A stretch of 64,000 nt of DNA from Epiperipatus broadwayi (GCA_028023455.1 JAQFVV010006336.1:1504224-1568223); one strand, 5' to 3'; counted from the stretch's first letter, positions 11,508 through 23,273 are shown. The notes: generated by a model not told the origin, from the letters alone. Made by a program: numbers and translations.

Positions 11508-12929
11508 ACCCATATACAACCTAAACTTAGAGCTTTACTTATAAATTTCTAATACTTAAGTGTTAATTTTGACATGTATTAAAAAAAAACAAGACGCTTA
11601 AATCGAATAGAATTATACTTATAAAAACGTTTCATTTTTCTAATTAAAAAAAAAGAATATCGATCTCAAATATATATATCACTTACATTAATAAAGTTAT
11701 TTATTCCCTTTTCAAAGTACAACTTGATCCATTGGTTTATTCCTTTATATTTCTTTAATATTTGAATGCATTCTAGTCAAGGTTAAATTGAAGAAAATAT
11801 CATGTTAGAGAAAATGATCGATTTCCAAACGCATATGCATATATATATATATATTCCATTTTTCTAAAGATGATTTCTTTCCTTGAAAAAAAAAAATTCA
11901 CATGTTGAATCCAATAGATTAATTAATTTTAGTTGCTTCCAGATTGTTACTGAATTTACCGTTATAGATTTTTTCTTTTTTTTTAAATAGATAGCTATCT
12001 TACATTTTAACATGATGGAATTTCAATGTTGAGCCATTGCTTAATTTCTTTTAATTGCTAGGATAAAGTCAAGAAGATCGCAGCACTTGAACTGTGATAT
12101 TATCATTAATCACCCTTCCATTATTAAGGTGTTTACATCCAATAGTTTATTCAATTATTCTCAAGAATGGTGATTCCAAAGAAACATAGTACAACTAATT
12201 TTATCTTAATTTGGAATTTATCATTAACTAATTTTATCTTTCAGTTTTTTTTTACAACTATCCCAATAATGGCTTCTTTTTCTGTTGTTGCTGTTGTTCT
12301 CATGAGCGCCAAAAATGCAGTTTTGAAAACCATTGTTACATATGTTTTCTTTTAAACAATTAACATTAAAAAATAAATAAATAAAAATATCAATCATATA
12401 AAAAATATTAAATCGAAAATTTATTTGACAGCTTTAAATATATATATATATACATAAATAATAACATTGCATTTTTTTAATAATCACTACAAATAAAATA
12501 ATCTTTTTTATAATCAACAATTTATATGTCTTTATTTATCTATAATAATTAAATATTCACAGCGATGTACCATCAACAAATAAATAAAATAATAAATCCA
12601 AACAACTATAACTAATAACCATAAACAATAATAATACTCCATATATAAACATCAAATCAAAGAGATTTTTTTTTAATAACAGCAAATGATTTTTTAAAAT
12701 AAAGGTAGATTTATCGATCTTTTACAATATATATATATATATATATATGTAAAATAAATAAAATGTACGTTAATTAAAAACAAAATTGTAATTATAATTG
12801 AAATAATAAATTTAACGGTTTACAAACTATTACAAACAATCCATAAATCTGCAGAAGTACTTTTGGTTAATTTTTTAAACCTGCCTCAACTGCCATTAAA
12901 TTCAAAAACAAAAGCGGAAGCAAACATCA

Positions 12930-14244
12930 TCAATTCAAATTCCACGAATCTTGTATTTTAATGTTAGCAGCTTGTCGATTTATTAAATGCATTTTATTCC
13001 TGCTTATAAAAATTGTCTCTTTAATTTTTCTTTTACTATGGCTTCTCTCTTCATGAAGAATTTTCACATTTTCAAAATCAAATTTAAATTTATATTTACA
13101 TGTTTTTTTGTGATCAAAGAAAACTGAAAGAGATATTAAATCACCATTATTTTTACTTTTTACATGCTTATATAACAATTCATGCTCCCTCAATCTCTTC
13201 TCAATACTGCACCTAGATTCACCTATATATGATAGCATACAATCACAAAAAATTTGATATATGACATTACTTTTCTGTTTGACAGGTATGACATCCTTAG
13301 AATTATTGACTAATTTATTAATATTGTTTGGAATGTAGAATGAAACATTAAACACATTTTTATATAAATCCTTAAAAAATTTCACTTGTGGATTTGAAAT
13401 AAATGGAATAGATATCCATTGTTTACTATTAATCTTCATTTCTTTTAAATTATTATAACTTTTTTAAAATTGACATAAAGTATTGTTTATTTTTTTCATT
13501 TTATAACCAACATCAAGCAATTCCGTGGCAAACATTTCAATATTTTTTAGTTTATCACTTTAGTAATGACATAATTTTTTATTCAGAAACAAAAAAGATC
13601 TAAAACTTGCCATCTTATGCATCATTGGTACTTTTGATTTACAATTTATATATCCTCTTTTTTGCAGTGGCTTAATTATTAGTTTATAATTTAATATACT
13701 GTTATCTCTTGTAATCATTAAATTTAAATATTTAATATTGTCCTGTTTTTTTCAATAGTCCATTTCAAGCCATTCAACTTATTTAATTCCTCTACAAGCA
13801 AATTTATATTATTAGTATTTCCACAAACAAAAACATCATCCACATATCTTTTGTAAATTTTAATATCTTCAAAATTACACATATTTAAAATACTACTCTC
13901 ATGTAGATAAAACAAAATTGTAAACTTGTGAACTACAGGCAGACCCATAGGCCAACCTTTAGACATTTTATAATATTGACCTTCAAAAGATGCATCAATG
14001 TTATCATTAAATTTTTTTTGAAAGAATCAACAATAAATTTTATCATATATTTATAAATACTTTTACTTTTTAATGCATGATCAATTATTTTTATGGAATT
14101 TAATCTATCAATAGATCCATACATTTCTGTAACATCCAATGAAGCAATAACATCATTTTCATCAGTCATCAAATTTTTAATACTATTTACAAAGTCAAAC
14201 AATGAAGCAATAATATTTTCCCCAAATCCTAAAAAATCTTGTAA

Positions 14245-14247
<3 letters not shown>
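12930..14247 (-). pseudogene. Penelope-like element RT + GIY-YIG endonuclease, 5'-truncated and broken
   Basis: Read on the minus strand, the RT begins directly at the (TA)n tract (14247). It shows ASLDVTEMYGSIDR (palm motif A), then a frame change to GWPMGLPVVH and KRYVDDVFV (catalytic YVDD, about 13830). A connecting region with one frameshift and a stop (about 13450-13720) follows. The last piece (12930-13439, 169 codons) is a GIY-YIG-type nuclease: VIYQIFCDCMLSYIGE, then R..EH, and a C-terminal stretch with RKIKETIFI...NRQ. The order RT then GIY-YIG is diagnostic for Penelope-like elements. The 5' part of the ORF is missing and the fragment is the centre of the giant inverted repeat. No hammerhead motif was seen after its 3' end. 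Confidence 0.85.

Positions 14248-14337
<90 letters not shown>
14248..14337. repeat. (TA)n microsatellite at the PLE 5' edge
   Basis: About 90 bp of pure TA. A shorter (AT)n at about 12727-12748 occupies the mirror position on the other side of the PLE fragment, so the tract belongs to the inverted arms. Confidence 0.95.
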
Positions 14338-14340
<3 letters not shown>

Positions 14341-16795
14341 AATATCGATAAGTCTATCTATATTTTAAAATTATCATTTGTTATATAAAAAAAACCTCTT
14401 TGAGTTGATGTTTATACATGAAGTATTAATATTATTTATGGTTATTAGGTATAGTTATTGTTTGAAATTATTATTTTATTTATATGTTGATGGTACATCG
14501 TTATGAATATTTGATTATTATAAATAAATAAAGACATATAAATTGTTGATTATATAAAAAAATTATTTTATTTGCAGTGATTATTAAAAAAATGCAATAT
14601 TATTATTTATGTATATTTTTAAAGCTGTCAAATAAATTTTCAATTTAATATTTTTTTTATATATGCTTGATATTTTATTTTTTTTTAATGTTAATTGTTT
14701 AAAAGAAAACATGTGTAATGAGGGTTTTCAAAACAGCATTTGCTAGCACGTGGAACAACAAACAAAAAGGAAGCCATTATTATTATTAGGATAGTGATTA
14801 AACAAACAAAAGAATAAAATTTTGTTGTACTTTGTTTCTTTGAAATTACCATTCTTCAGAATATTGGAATAAGATAGATTTTTATGGTAAATACATAAAT
14901 CATGACAGGCTAATAGAGATATATCGCAGCCAAGAGGCTGCACCATTTTCTTTCATTTATTCCAAGGCAGTTTAAAATAAAAAAAACTAAGAAAATTTCA
15001 ATACATATATTTCATGGCGTCTGAAGCCGAAATTTGATATAGCTATCTGGAATCTATAATGGTCAATCTAATAATAATCTGGAGGTAACTAGAATTAATA
15101 TATTGGATTTAACATTTCAGTTTATTTACTTATTTTTCAAGGAAAGAAATTTTAGAAGGATAAAAATATACATATATCCAAGAATTGACAATTTTCTATA
15201 ACGTGATAGTTTCCTCACCTTCACTAGAATGCATTCTAATATTAAACGGATAAAGAAATAAAACAATGGAATAAGTTGACTTTTGAAGGAAAACTAACCA
15301 AGTGAACTTTGAAAGGTAGTAAATAATTTTATATGTATAAATGATATATAAATATATTTTTGAGATCGATATTTTTGTTTACTTTTATTTTTCATTATAA
15401 AAATATAACGTTTTATAAATATTCAATTCAAGCATCTTGTTTTCTAACAGCAATAAACGTTTAACAGGTGTCAAAATTAACACTTAAGTAATTTAAAATC
15501 TTAAAGTATGGCTTATAAGTTTGGGTTACATATGAGTTGTTATGTATATTTTAATAAGTAAATTTATATTCTCAAATGTTTATTATAAAAATTGTTTTAT
15601 TATTAATTTATTTTATTTATTTTTTTTAACTTTATATAATGATTCTTATGCATACCAAAACAATAATTTATATATATTTGCTGTATATAATATTTTTTTA
15701 TTTATTATTTTAAATATCTGAAAAATATAAATATGGATTTGTATTTATATTAATACCTACTTGTTAAGCACAGATATGTCTTTATATATTTAATATATAT
15801 ACTTATTGCAAGTATATATGTATATTTATTATTTGGGTTTGTATTTAAAACATTGATATTACCTAAAATTAAACCATAATATAAAATAAAGGATGTACTA
15901 TTTGTTTTATAAGTAATGTCTTTGTAATTTATTTGAAAGAGTAATAATATTTTATTCTTATTTTTCTTTTAATGCTAGAGTCATTATGAAATTAATTGAA
16001 TTCACAATTTAATAGAGGATAACTTCATATTTCACTTATTGTTTAGTCTTTAGGCCACTTACATATATTGTCATTCATTGATATGTTTAGATATACATAA
16101 ATTTACATAATAGATGTGTATATTGGATTTAATAGAATTCCCTTTGTTTCTGATATATATTTGATTAGTTAGTCATATCAACCTTGAAAATAAATTATAA
16201 TGATAGATCTCATTGCTCTGTATGATTTTAGATTTATTTCATGTATAGCTAGTTGGAAGGGCATATAAACAATTTATTTAAATATAACTGGGATAATTTT
16301 GTCTTTTTTCATTTAAATTATACAATTTATTATATTAGGCTTTCTCAACAATTGGATTCATTTAGATTATATATATTCCATTACGTTTATCATCCAATGT
16401 TTAAAGCATTATTTTCTTTTCATATATTGATGTTCCATTACATTTGAGATATAATATGTCTATATGATATATTGTCCATTACATTTGGCACCATAAACTG
16501 TTGGTCCCAGTTAATTGATGATTGTATAATGGAGTAAAAGTATGTTCCATTACATTTGGACGCCATAACGTAGTCAGCATAATATGTTTGTTTAATTATT
16601 CTTTACATTTAGTGTATCAAAGTTAGGGGCTTGGTTAACTAATAATTATTGTTACAAAAGTTCATATGTTTATTTTCATTTGAGATCATATATAAAGATA
16701 CATTCCATTATATTTGGCTTTCCCAATGTTTGGGGCCTTCTTTCTTCAATTTAAATGGAATGCAGCAAGTACGTTCCATTACAATATATATATAT
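14338..16795. repeat. Right arm of the giant inverted repeat (uninterrupted)
   Basis: About 2.46 kb that matches the left arm in reverse complement from the PLE-flanking (TA)n outward to the TTCCATTACATTTGG subrepeats. It carries neither insertion found in the left arm, so it shows the ancestral arm. Small frames in it (for example 14743-14946 on minus and 16253-16447 on plus) are AT-rich chance frames not kept in the other arm. Confidence 0.8.
16360..16780. repeat. Subterminal TTCCATTACATTTGG repeats of the right arm
   Basis: Six imperfect copies of TTCCATTACATTTGG at about 16376, 16433, 16478, 16541, 16703 and 16768. Several are paired with a CCCAATGTTTGGGG-like mini-palindrome. They mirror the left-arm set. 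Confidence 0.75.
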
Positions 16796-16922
16796 ATATT
16801 CCAAACAACAATAAACAATTTATAATATAAATAAAAACTCATAAAGAAATATTTTCGATTATATTCATAATCATTATCAACTCAACTTTCAAAATGGATT
16901 TTGTTTTTTTATTATATTTTTT

Positions 16923-16929
<7 letters not shown>

Positions 16930-17007
<78 letters not shown>
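16930..17007. repeat. (TA)n microsatellite
   Basis: Nearly 80 bp of TA just outside the right inverted-repeat arm. A 32-residue frame follows it (to 17103, with DEDFMYIEWNEYLRRR) but is not recognised. Confidence 0.95.
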
Positions 17008-17009
<2 letters not shown>

Positions 17010-17189
17010 AGATGAAGACTTCATGTATATTGAATGGAATGAGTACCTCCGTAGAAGAATTAAAAAAAAAATTGAAAAAGCTTTAGCTAAAATTCAATTT
17101 TAAAAATTCACTAAAATATGTACATATTCAACCTCACAAAATCGATCCAACAAGTTGCACATACAAATGTAAAAAAAAGTATGTAAACT

Positions 17190-17870
17190 ATTTTTTTATT
17201 AATAGTTGAATTGTTTTTATATAAGGCAAATAATGAGTTTGACCATTACCTTATTCATTGATTATAAGAAGTTCAAACAATGTTAAAGTTAAAACTTAAA
17301 AATGTTAAAAGCATTTTGAAGATAAAAATATCTTAATAATATATTATGTATATTTAAACTAGCCATGGTCTGATTAAAAGATAAAAGAAGTTCATATATT
17401 TCTCTAAATTATTTTGTCTAACATAAAAAAAAGAATGAACAATTCAAACTCTTATGTTTTGTATGAAATGTGTTAACTTTCAATTTTTTTACCAACAGCT
17501 GAACTATTTTTATATAAGGCAAATAATGAGTTTGACCATTACATTATTTGTTGATTATAAAAAGTTCAAACAATGTTGCAGTTAAAACTTAAGAATTCTA
17601 AAAGCATTTGGAACATAAAAATATCTTGTTAATGTATTATGTATACTTAAACTAGCCATTTTCTGATTAACAGATAAAAGAGTCCCATATTTTTCTCTAA
17701 ATTATATATATATAAAAACAATTCAAACTCATTTTTCATTTTTTTTACCAACAGTTGACCATCACATTATTTGCATTATTCATTGATTATAAGAAGTTCA
17801 AACAATGCTAAAATGTAATTAATAGTTTAAATTTAAGAATGTTAAAAGCATTTAGAAAATAAAAATATAA
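17190..17870 (+). repeat. Three diverged tandem repeats (about 250-290 bp)
   Basis: Units start near 17190, 17483 and 17739, each with a T-run, ...ACAGYTGA..., then AAGGCAAATAATGAGTTTG (first two), GATTATAAGAAGTTCAAAC and AAAAGCATTT. The third unit is shortened. No coding capacity is seen. Confidence 0.75.
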
Positions 17871-17906
17871 AAACATTATAAAAAATATGTAGTGTGCTTC
17901 CTTCTT

Positions 17907-18030
17907 AAAAAAGTTATGCTTCATCATTGATAATATATATATATAACCACAGACGATCATGAGTTTATAAAAAAGTTATGCTTCATCATTGATAATATAT
18001 ATATATAACCACAGACGATCATGAGTTTAT
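17907..18030 (+). repeat. 62-bp tandem duplication
   Basis: Two essentially identical 62-bp units start at 17907 and 17969: AAAAAAGTTATGCTTCATC ... (TA)n ... CCACAGACGATCATGAG. Identity this high means a recent duplication. Confidence 0.9.
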
Positions 18031-18691
18031 TACCATTTGTCTGATGATGAGTTTGCAAGCAGTAGTGTACAATGTTAAGTTTCTCTCAAACAATATCATA
18101 ATGTCATATAAATAACATATTTGATCTACAATTGTCAAACTTCCTGTATCTGCACCTTTGACATTATCCACATTAAATAAACATATTAATAAATATCAGT
18201 AATCAATTATTAGGTTGGAAATTATTATATTATTTTTAGTTCAGATATAAACTTGAAACTCATTTAAAGATTAATATATGTGTTTGTTTTTTATTTTATT
18301 TTATTAAATGTAAACACATGATATTATTCAATTAACTTCATCTCTTTTTTTATAAATATTATCTTTTTAAATATACTTAAAAGTTCTATTCCTCCATCCA
18401 TTCCTAAAACATATAAATAAAGCATCTGAAGATGATATTGAAAGGCATTTATCTTTTCAGAAGATTATTCATGTAATATGTGTTGGAATGCAAGATTTAA
18501 GTACAAATGTGCATATATTTTTATACAAACATAAAATTATATATAAAATAAAGATATTATTTTATATTAATAATAATTTTAAACAAAACCAATATAGACT
18601 CTTATTAAAAAAATTCATTTTCTTTGAATTTATTTTAAATACATTCAAATTTAACTTGTATTAAGTTGCGCTACAAGATTAGCAGACCCCA
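18031..18691. other. AT-rich spacer, nothing recognised
   Basis: No supported gene, RNA or repeat is seen in this stretch. Confidence 0.5.
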
Positions 18692-18886
18692 ATGTTAAGT
18701 TTATATTTTTTGGAACATGAAATCGAATCTAGCCATAATTTTAATCCACTTAATATTAAAGTTGTTTATGCTGTACACAATAATCAAAAAAGAAAATGTA
18801 AAGAGGCATGGTTTATTGTAAATAACATCAATGCAATAAACAAGAATGCCTCATGCATTGCATTAACACGTAAATGGTATATTTAA
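18692..18886 (+). pseudogene. Remnant of a PLE GIY-YIG endonuclease C-terminus
   Basis: This 64-residue frame reads like the last third of a GIY-YIG nuclease of a Penelope-like element: LEHEIESSHNFN, then IKVVYA, RKCKEAWFIVNN, AINKN and a closing LTRKWY before the stop. The family pattern is H..., KEA.. I, N...G, W near the end. The expected W after the first H is a P here. Nothing of the RT is left upstream. It lies 150 bp before the hammerhead foldback element at 19037. It differs in sequence from both other PLE copies in the window, so it is probably a third PLE family. Confidence 0.6.
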
Positions 18887-19369
18887 ATTAATTAACTTAT
18901 AAATTCTATTTATATAAACCTATACTAGTTTTATGAGGGTGACCAACCTGGTCGAAAGCAGTATTAAGCTATAATTTTAAATAAATTCTAATCTTTCTAG
19001 CTTAATCTAATTCTTATTATTTATTTTGTTGTATTCAAATTTAGGTACTGTGGTATTACAGCTGTGGCATGAAGAATTATAATCGTTTAATCATTAAATT
19101 AATTAGGTTATTAAATCAAAAGCATATTTTAAAATCTACATTTTAAAAAAACAACAAATTAACAAAAAAAAATATGAAAAGCATTAATGTGAAGAATAGT
19201 TAAAATGCTTGTTTAAATCAAATTGAGTGTGTGTTTGCATGTGCATATTCTACATAATCTATTTTAATACATATGTGGAATTCGAACTCAGACTTTCACA
19301 TGACCTTCAACTCTCAGTTCCATCTTATATTGCTGACTCACCTGATCACACGCATGTTGAAAAGATAAA

Positions 19370-19426
19370 TAATCACCAATATACCTATTTCGTGCTAAAC
19401 CAGCACTCATCAGTTGGTTCAGATTA
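19370..19426 (-). ncRNA. Hammerhead ribozyme motif, intact core (family 1)
   Basis: On the minus strand the parts come in order. Stem I 5' side is TAATC-TGA-ACCAA, followed by CTGATGA (19407-19413). Stem II is GTGC/GCAC closed by TGGTTTA, followed by GAAA (19388-19391). A mini stem III TAGGTAT ends in U16.1 and A17, and stem I 3' side is TTGGT-GATTA. Stem II pairs four of four. Stem I pairs five proximal and five distal base pairs around a three-base bulge. Stem III is too short for a stable monomer, as in the dimer-acting hammerheads of Penelope-like elements. Cleavage would fall after 19380. Confidence 0.8.
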
Positions 19427-19489
19427 CCATCTTGACCCATATGTACAATTAGTACTCAGCTTTATATTAAGATAACCAATCTTCATACT

Positions 19490-19532
19490 TTAATGAGTGC
19501 TGGTTTAGCATGAAATACTTATATTGGTGATT
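19490..19532 (+). ncRNA. Decayed hammerhead motif (right arm of the 19-kb foldback)
   Basis: Stem II (GTGC, TGGTTTA, GCAT), GAAA and ATACTTATA are kept, but the conserved CTGATGA reads TTAATGA and the stem I 5' side is displaced. It is probably inactive. Confidence 0.6.
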
Positions 19533-19903
19533 ATTATCTTTTCAACATGTGTGTGATCAGGTGAGTCAGCAATATAAGATGGCATTGAGAGTTGTAGGTT
19601 GTGTGAAAGTCTGAGTTCGAATCCTGCATATATTACATATATAAATGCAGGTGTAAGCCTGTACAATGTTTTAAAATATATTATGCAGAATATGCACGTG
19701 CAAACACACACTCAATTTGATTTAAACACGCATTTGAACTATTATTCTTCACATTAATGCTTTTCGTATTTTTTTTTGTTAATTTTTTTTTTTTTTAAAT
19801 GTAGATTTTAAAATATGTTTTTGATTTAATAACCTAATTAATTTAATGATTAAAGGAGTATAATTCTTCATGTCGCAGCTCTAATACCACAGTACCCAAA
19901 TTT

Positions 19904-22094
19904 ATTATTATTATTTTTTAAAAAACAATCTATTTCTAATAATCTAATTAAGAATGTTTTATTAAAAAAAATAGAATTCTTTAAAACAACTTTTTTTTAA
20001 ATTTTTTATTTTTTAAAAAACAACAGTGTTATAAAAAAATAATTATATTTTAAAATTGGAAAAATCAATTCTTTTTTTTTTTACATATTTAACTGCTTTC
20101 ATATAAATTTAAAAATTTTAAATGTTATGATTTCTTATATCATTATTTTATTATTAAAATAATCAAAGTTTTAACAACAGATAGATTATCAAATATTTAA
20201 AAAACAAATGAATGATTTAAAAACAGTATCATTTTAAAAATTAAAACTGATAAAAGATATTGTTTCACAGAATATTTTAAAACTATCAACGCCATCTGTT
20301 TGTATATATGCGAAATATAGATTTAACACTTTGAATTAAAAAAAATAGTAGACTTAGACCGATATTAGCCATTTATTTATAAAGTTATTTACTTATTGTT
20401 GCAACTTTAATTAAATCTGTGATCTTACCAATGTTGCGTTTTGACGGAATGAGAATTGAACCGTTTTACTCTTTAAATTTTTTAATGTGTTAAATTTGAA
20501 TTATAATAAGAGTTTCAGTTTCCTCCAGGATGTTTTTGATACTTTGGATAGTCTATGAAACTTAGCTTTTAAAGCTAATATTATTTCATCTTTACATGCT
20601 AGTCATTTATTGCTGTTGACAAATTTAAAAAATATATTTTAAAATTCTTTTTAATGACTACGTGATATCAGTGAATTTTTGCATTTGATTATTTTTTAAA
20701 AACTGTCAATCATTAGTTGTAATTAAAAAAGGAAATTTTATATAAAGCTGCTGAATTTTATTTTTTGTAAGCCTCATTTTAGATGAATTTGATCTCCAAA
20801 ATATTTATATCAGTTACCAGTTTAAATTTATTAAAGTTTATAATTTAAATATATTCGTTTTCAATTTTAATACTGCAAGGTCATAGTGGGAAATTAATTT
20901 TGCTATTGTTGTTTTTTGCTATAAATATTTTATTTTTGTTTTTTATAAAATTATGACTTCAAAGAAAATTTTTCAAGAAATAGACCTTCTTTTAGCAATG
21001 GTACAAATCTATATTTATCAAAATTTTCTATCATATTAATAAACTAAAAGCCATCACAATACAGTAAAAGGCCTGCTAAACTAAATTAATATTATTTAAT
21101 CCATTATTTTTGAACAGTATTTTTAAATTTATAAAATACCTAAAACTAATTGTCATGAATTTTCTATTTATGAAAATGACATCATTTCCATAATCAACTT
21201 GAAGAAATTTCTGATGAAGGTGATAATATAAATTAAGTTGATTCCAAATGTAAAAAAAAGAAAACTATGTGTGATAGTGAAAAGAGAAGAATAACACTAA
21301 CATAGCTTTCTTTTAATTTTTCAAATGAACAAATTAACATATTCTAATTTACTTTGATTATATGATGTTGCTGCATAATTTTTATTGAGAAAAGATGTAA
21401 TCTTTTATATTTTAATTAGATTAAATGAGGCAAATAAATATAATAATGCAAGAATTCTAGAGACATTTACTTTAGGTACTATCTATTCACCTGGCTTGGC
21501 TCTAAAAATATTTGCTTTGTTTGTATTACAGAATATTTCAAATGCTTAAATGACATACATATTTTGTCCCTTGCTCTGCATAAAAAGTTTTCAGTTTGAA
21601 ATAAATTTACAGATTAATAGGTAGTTGAAACAAATATCTCTCTTACTTAATAGGCAAAATATTGACTATATCTTCAAAAAAAATCTATAGTTGAATTTTG
21701 TATCATATGTGCCTTTTGAAGTTTTGACAGCCTTTAAATTCATACTCAAATTTAATAAAGTATGGTTCCAAAACTAACAGAACTGGATTTTTAGAATCAA
21801 GATTTATTTCTGGACATTTTTTATAAATTTTTACATGAGACATAAGCAGAATAAAAAAAGTAAAATATTTATCATACTGCTATGTGTTTGAGTGTTCTCT
21901 GGTTATAAACAAAGACAAATGTTTATTTTATTTAATAAGTTTATTAATTTTGTCTTTCTACATGTTTAGTGTGTTATTAATATTCATAGAGATCTATGCA
22001 ATCAAAATAAATTATCCAATAAAGTTTATGAAAAAGAATTTGATAATTCATCAATATTTAGTAATAACAAAGAATAAGATCTATTGTCCTTATT
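19904..22094. other. AT-rich spacer, nothing recognised
   Basis: Long AT-rich stretch with poly-T and poly-A runs. I find no gene. The frame at 21884-22129 runs into the tRNA-like element below and looks like chance. Confidence 0.45.
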
Positions 22095-22215
22095 GGATCT
22101 GTGCAGTGGCTGAGTGGTTGACTCTATAGATTAAGATATATAGGTTACAACCCAATTCTTTTACTTCTATTGCTCCAACTTATTATGAATTCCTGATAAA
22201 TAAAGAATTCATTTT
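22095..22215 (+). mobile_element. tRNA-derived SINE remnant
   Basis: The head looks like a tRNA: box A TGGCTGAGTGG (22107-22117) matches the Pol III consensus fully, and 25 bp later GGTTACAACCC (22143-22153) is a weakened box B. It is followed by an AT-rich tail. A true tRNA is unlikely because acceptor and anticodon stems do not pair. Family name unknown. Confidence 0.6.
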
Positions 22216-22598
22216 TGTATGATTAAATAAAGCATCAAATTAACTTCTTAAATTATTCTAGCTGAGAGAAAGGTAAGAATCATTGAAAATAAAAATGTTT
22301 TAGTGATATTAATAATCAGTCAACAAAGAAAAAATAAAGTTCAAAATAACATGCATTTGTTGACATCAAAACCATAACATTTCCAACTCTTAATATACAT
22401 TATGTTAATTTTTGGAATGAAACCACAAAGCATTTTGAATTCTGTTATAATGATTATTTTCAATCTGTCCTGTGGAATCATGTTTTTTTAGTTTATATTG
22501 TTCTTCACATGTGGAATATATAAAAAATATAACAAGCATGTAAAAGATCTCAAACCCTCACTATCAAATTTTTTTTAGCATGGAAACAGTTCCAGTTG

Positions 22599-22668
22599 CC
22601 CTGCATAGTTTAGAGTAGTAGTAAAGTGTCATACTTTGAATCATAAGTTTCTTGGATTTTTTCCAGTT
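22599..22668 (+). mobile_element. Decayed tRNA-like sequence (possible SINE head)
   Basis: TAGTTTAGAGTAG resembles a box A region and is followed by ACTTTGAATCA, which resembles a tRNA-Gln(UUG) anticodon loop, then a poor box B. The similarity is by eye only and the arms pair badly. Confidence 0.3.
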
Positions 22669-22862
22669 GTATTAGTTTTAGTGCTTGAATATCTTATGAA
22701 TTTTTAAGCAATCAATAATAACTATTCAGTTTCTTATACACCCTACAGTACAACAAATAAATTAGTAATCTGAAGTCTTATATTACTTTTATTATCCTAA
22801 TTGGTAATTCTCAAAAGATGTAAGGATATTATATAAATCAATACTTTTCCTCTATATTTTAC

Positions 22863-22877
22863 AATTTGAAACACAAG

Positions 22878-22913
<36 letters not shown>

Positions 22914-23273
22914 AGCTGACTTTTCAAATGTTCCATGTATTTAGATACCAAAACTATATCATAACGCATACAAATAATGGAAAGTAAGGTTGGCATTTCT
23001 TATTTAATATTTCCTATGAACTGAATAAGCCAAAACGGTTACTATAAATAATAGATCAATAACAATTTATAATTTGAAACACACACACGCACACACACAC
23101 ACACATATATATATATAGAAGCTGACTTTTCAAATGTTTAATCTATTTAGGTACCAAAACTATACCATACATATAAAAATTATGGGAAATAAGGTTGGCT
23201 TTTCTTATTTAATATTTTCTATGAACTGAATAAGCCAAAACAGTAATTATAAATAATAGATCAATAATAACAA
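22863..23273 (+). repeat. 208-bp tandem duplication with (CA)n(TA)n
   Basis: Two units start at AATTTGAAACAC (22863 and 23071). Each contains a CA then TA microsatellite followed by AGCTGACTTTTCAAATGTT, GTACCAAAACTAT-like and CTGAATAAGCCAAAAC sequence. The units differ by several substitutions. Confidence 0.85.

Larger units (their letters stand above)
5985..12736. repeat. Left arm of a giant inverted repeat (interrupted)
   Basis: The reverse complement of 14338-16795 aligns along this region in three blocks: 5985-6829, 9963 to about 10185, and about 11385-12736. Clear anchors are TATACATGAAA...AATCATACAGAGCAAT (about 6360-6395, against the reverse complement of about 16215-16245), TACTTGCAATAAGTATATA (6809-6827), ATACAGCAAATATAT (about 10087), TTTGACAGCTTTAAA (about 12424) and CATATAAATTGTTGAT against its complement near 14536. 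The missing parts are two insertions (6830-9962 and about 10190-11384). The outer end carries subrepeats containing TGTAATGGAA. No transposase was found in the arm. Confidence 0.8.
19037..19903. mobile_element. Foldback element with hammerhead motifs in both arms (family 1)
   Basis: Imperfect inverted arms run inward from AAATTTAGGTACTGTGG (19037) and its complement ending at 19903, through about 19410 and 19491. The central 80 bp contain ATATTAAGATAACCAA. Each arm, read outward, carries a hammerhead core (good on the left, decayed on the right). TTTTCAACAT, GTGTGATCAGGTGAGTCAGC and AGTTCGAATCC (about 19614-19624, a good Pol III box B) follow. A box A is not convincing. The central segment is shared with the 50442-51174 element, so both derive from one mobile monomer whose full 5' end is in the left arm and whose right arm is 5'-truncated. 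Compare SINE-like hammerhead repeats such as Sm-alpha of schistosomes. Confidence 0.75.

Noticed and set aside
12167-12355. 62-codon plus-strand frame
   Set aside because: It lies inside the inverted-repeat arm and is not kept in the mirrored arm.
12720-12930. A hammerhead after the PLE at 12.9 kb
   Set aside because: No CTGANGA...GAAA combination was found downstream of its stop on the minus strand.
14093-14341. 82-codon frame ending in an Ile-Tyr repeat
   Set aside because: It is antisense to the PLE RT and continues through the (TA)n tract. The frames at 16839-17024 and 16894-17103 arise in the same way.
15008-15040. Hammerhead-like string GTCTGAAGCCGAAATTT in the right inverted-repeat arm
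   Set aside because: The core CTGANGA is incomplete and neither stem I nor stem III can form.
17190-18030. CRISPR-like array
   Set aside because: The units are long, diverged and directly adjacent without unique spacers, and the DNA is eukaryotic.
22095-22165. Functional tRNA gene
   Set aside because: Box A is good, but acceptor, D and anticodon stems do not pair and box B is altered. A SINE remnant fits better.
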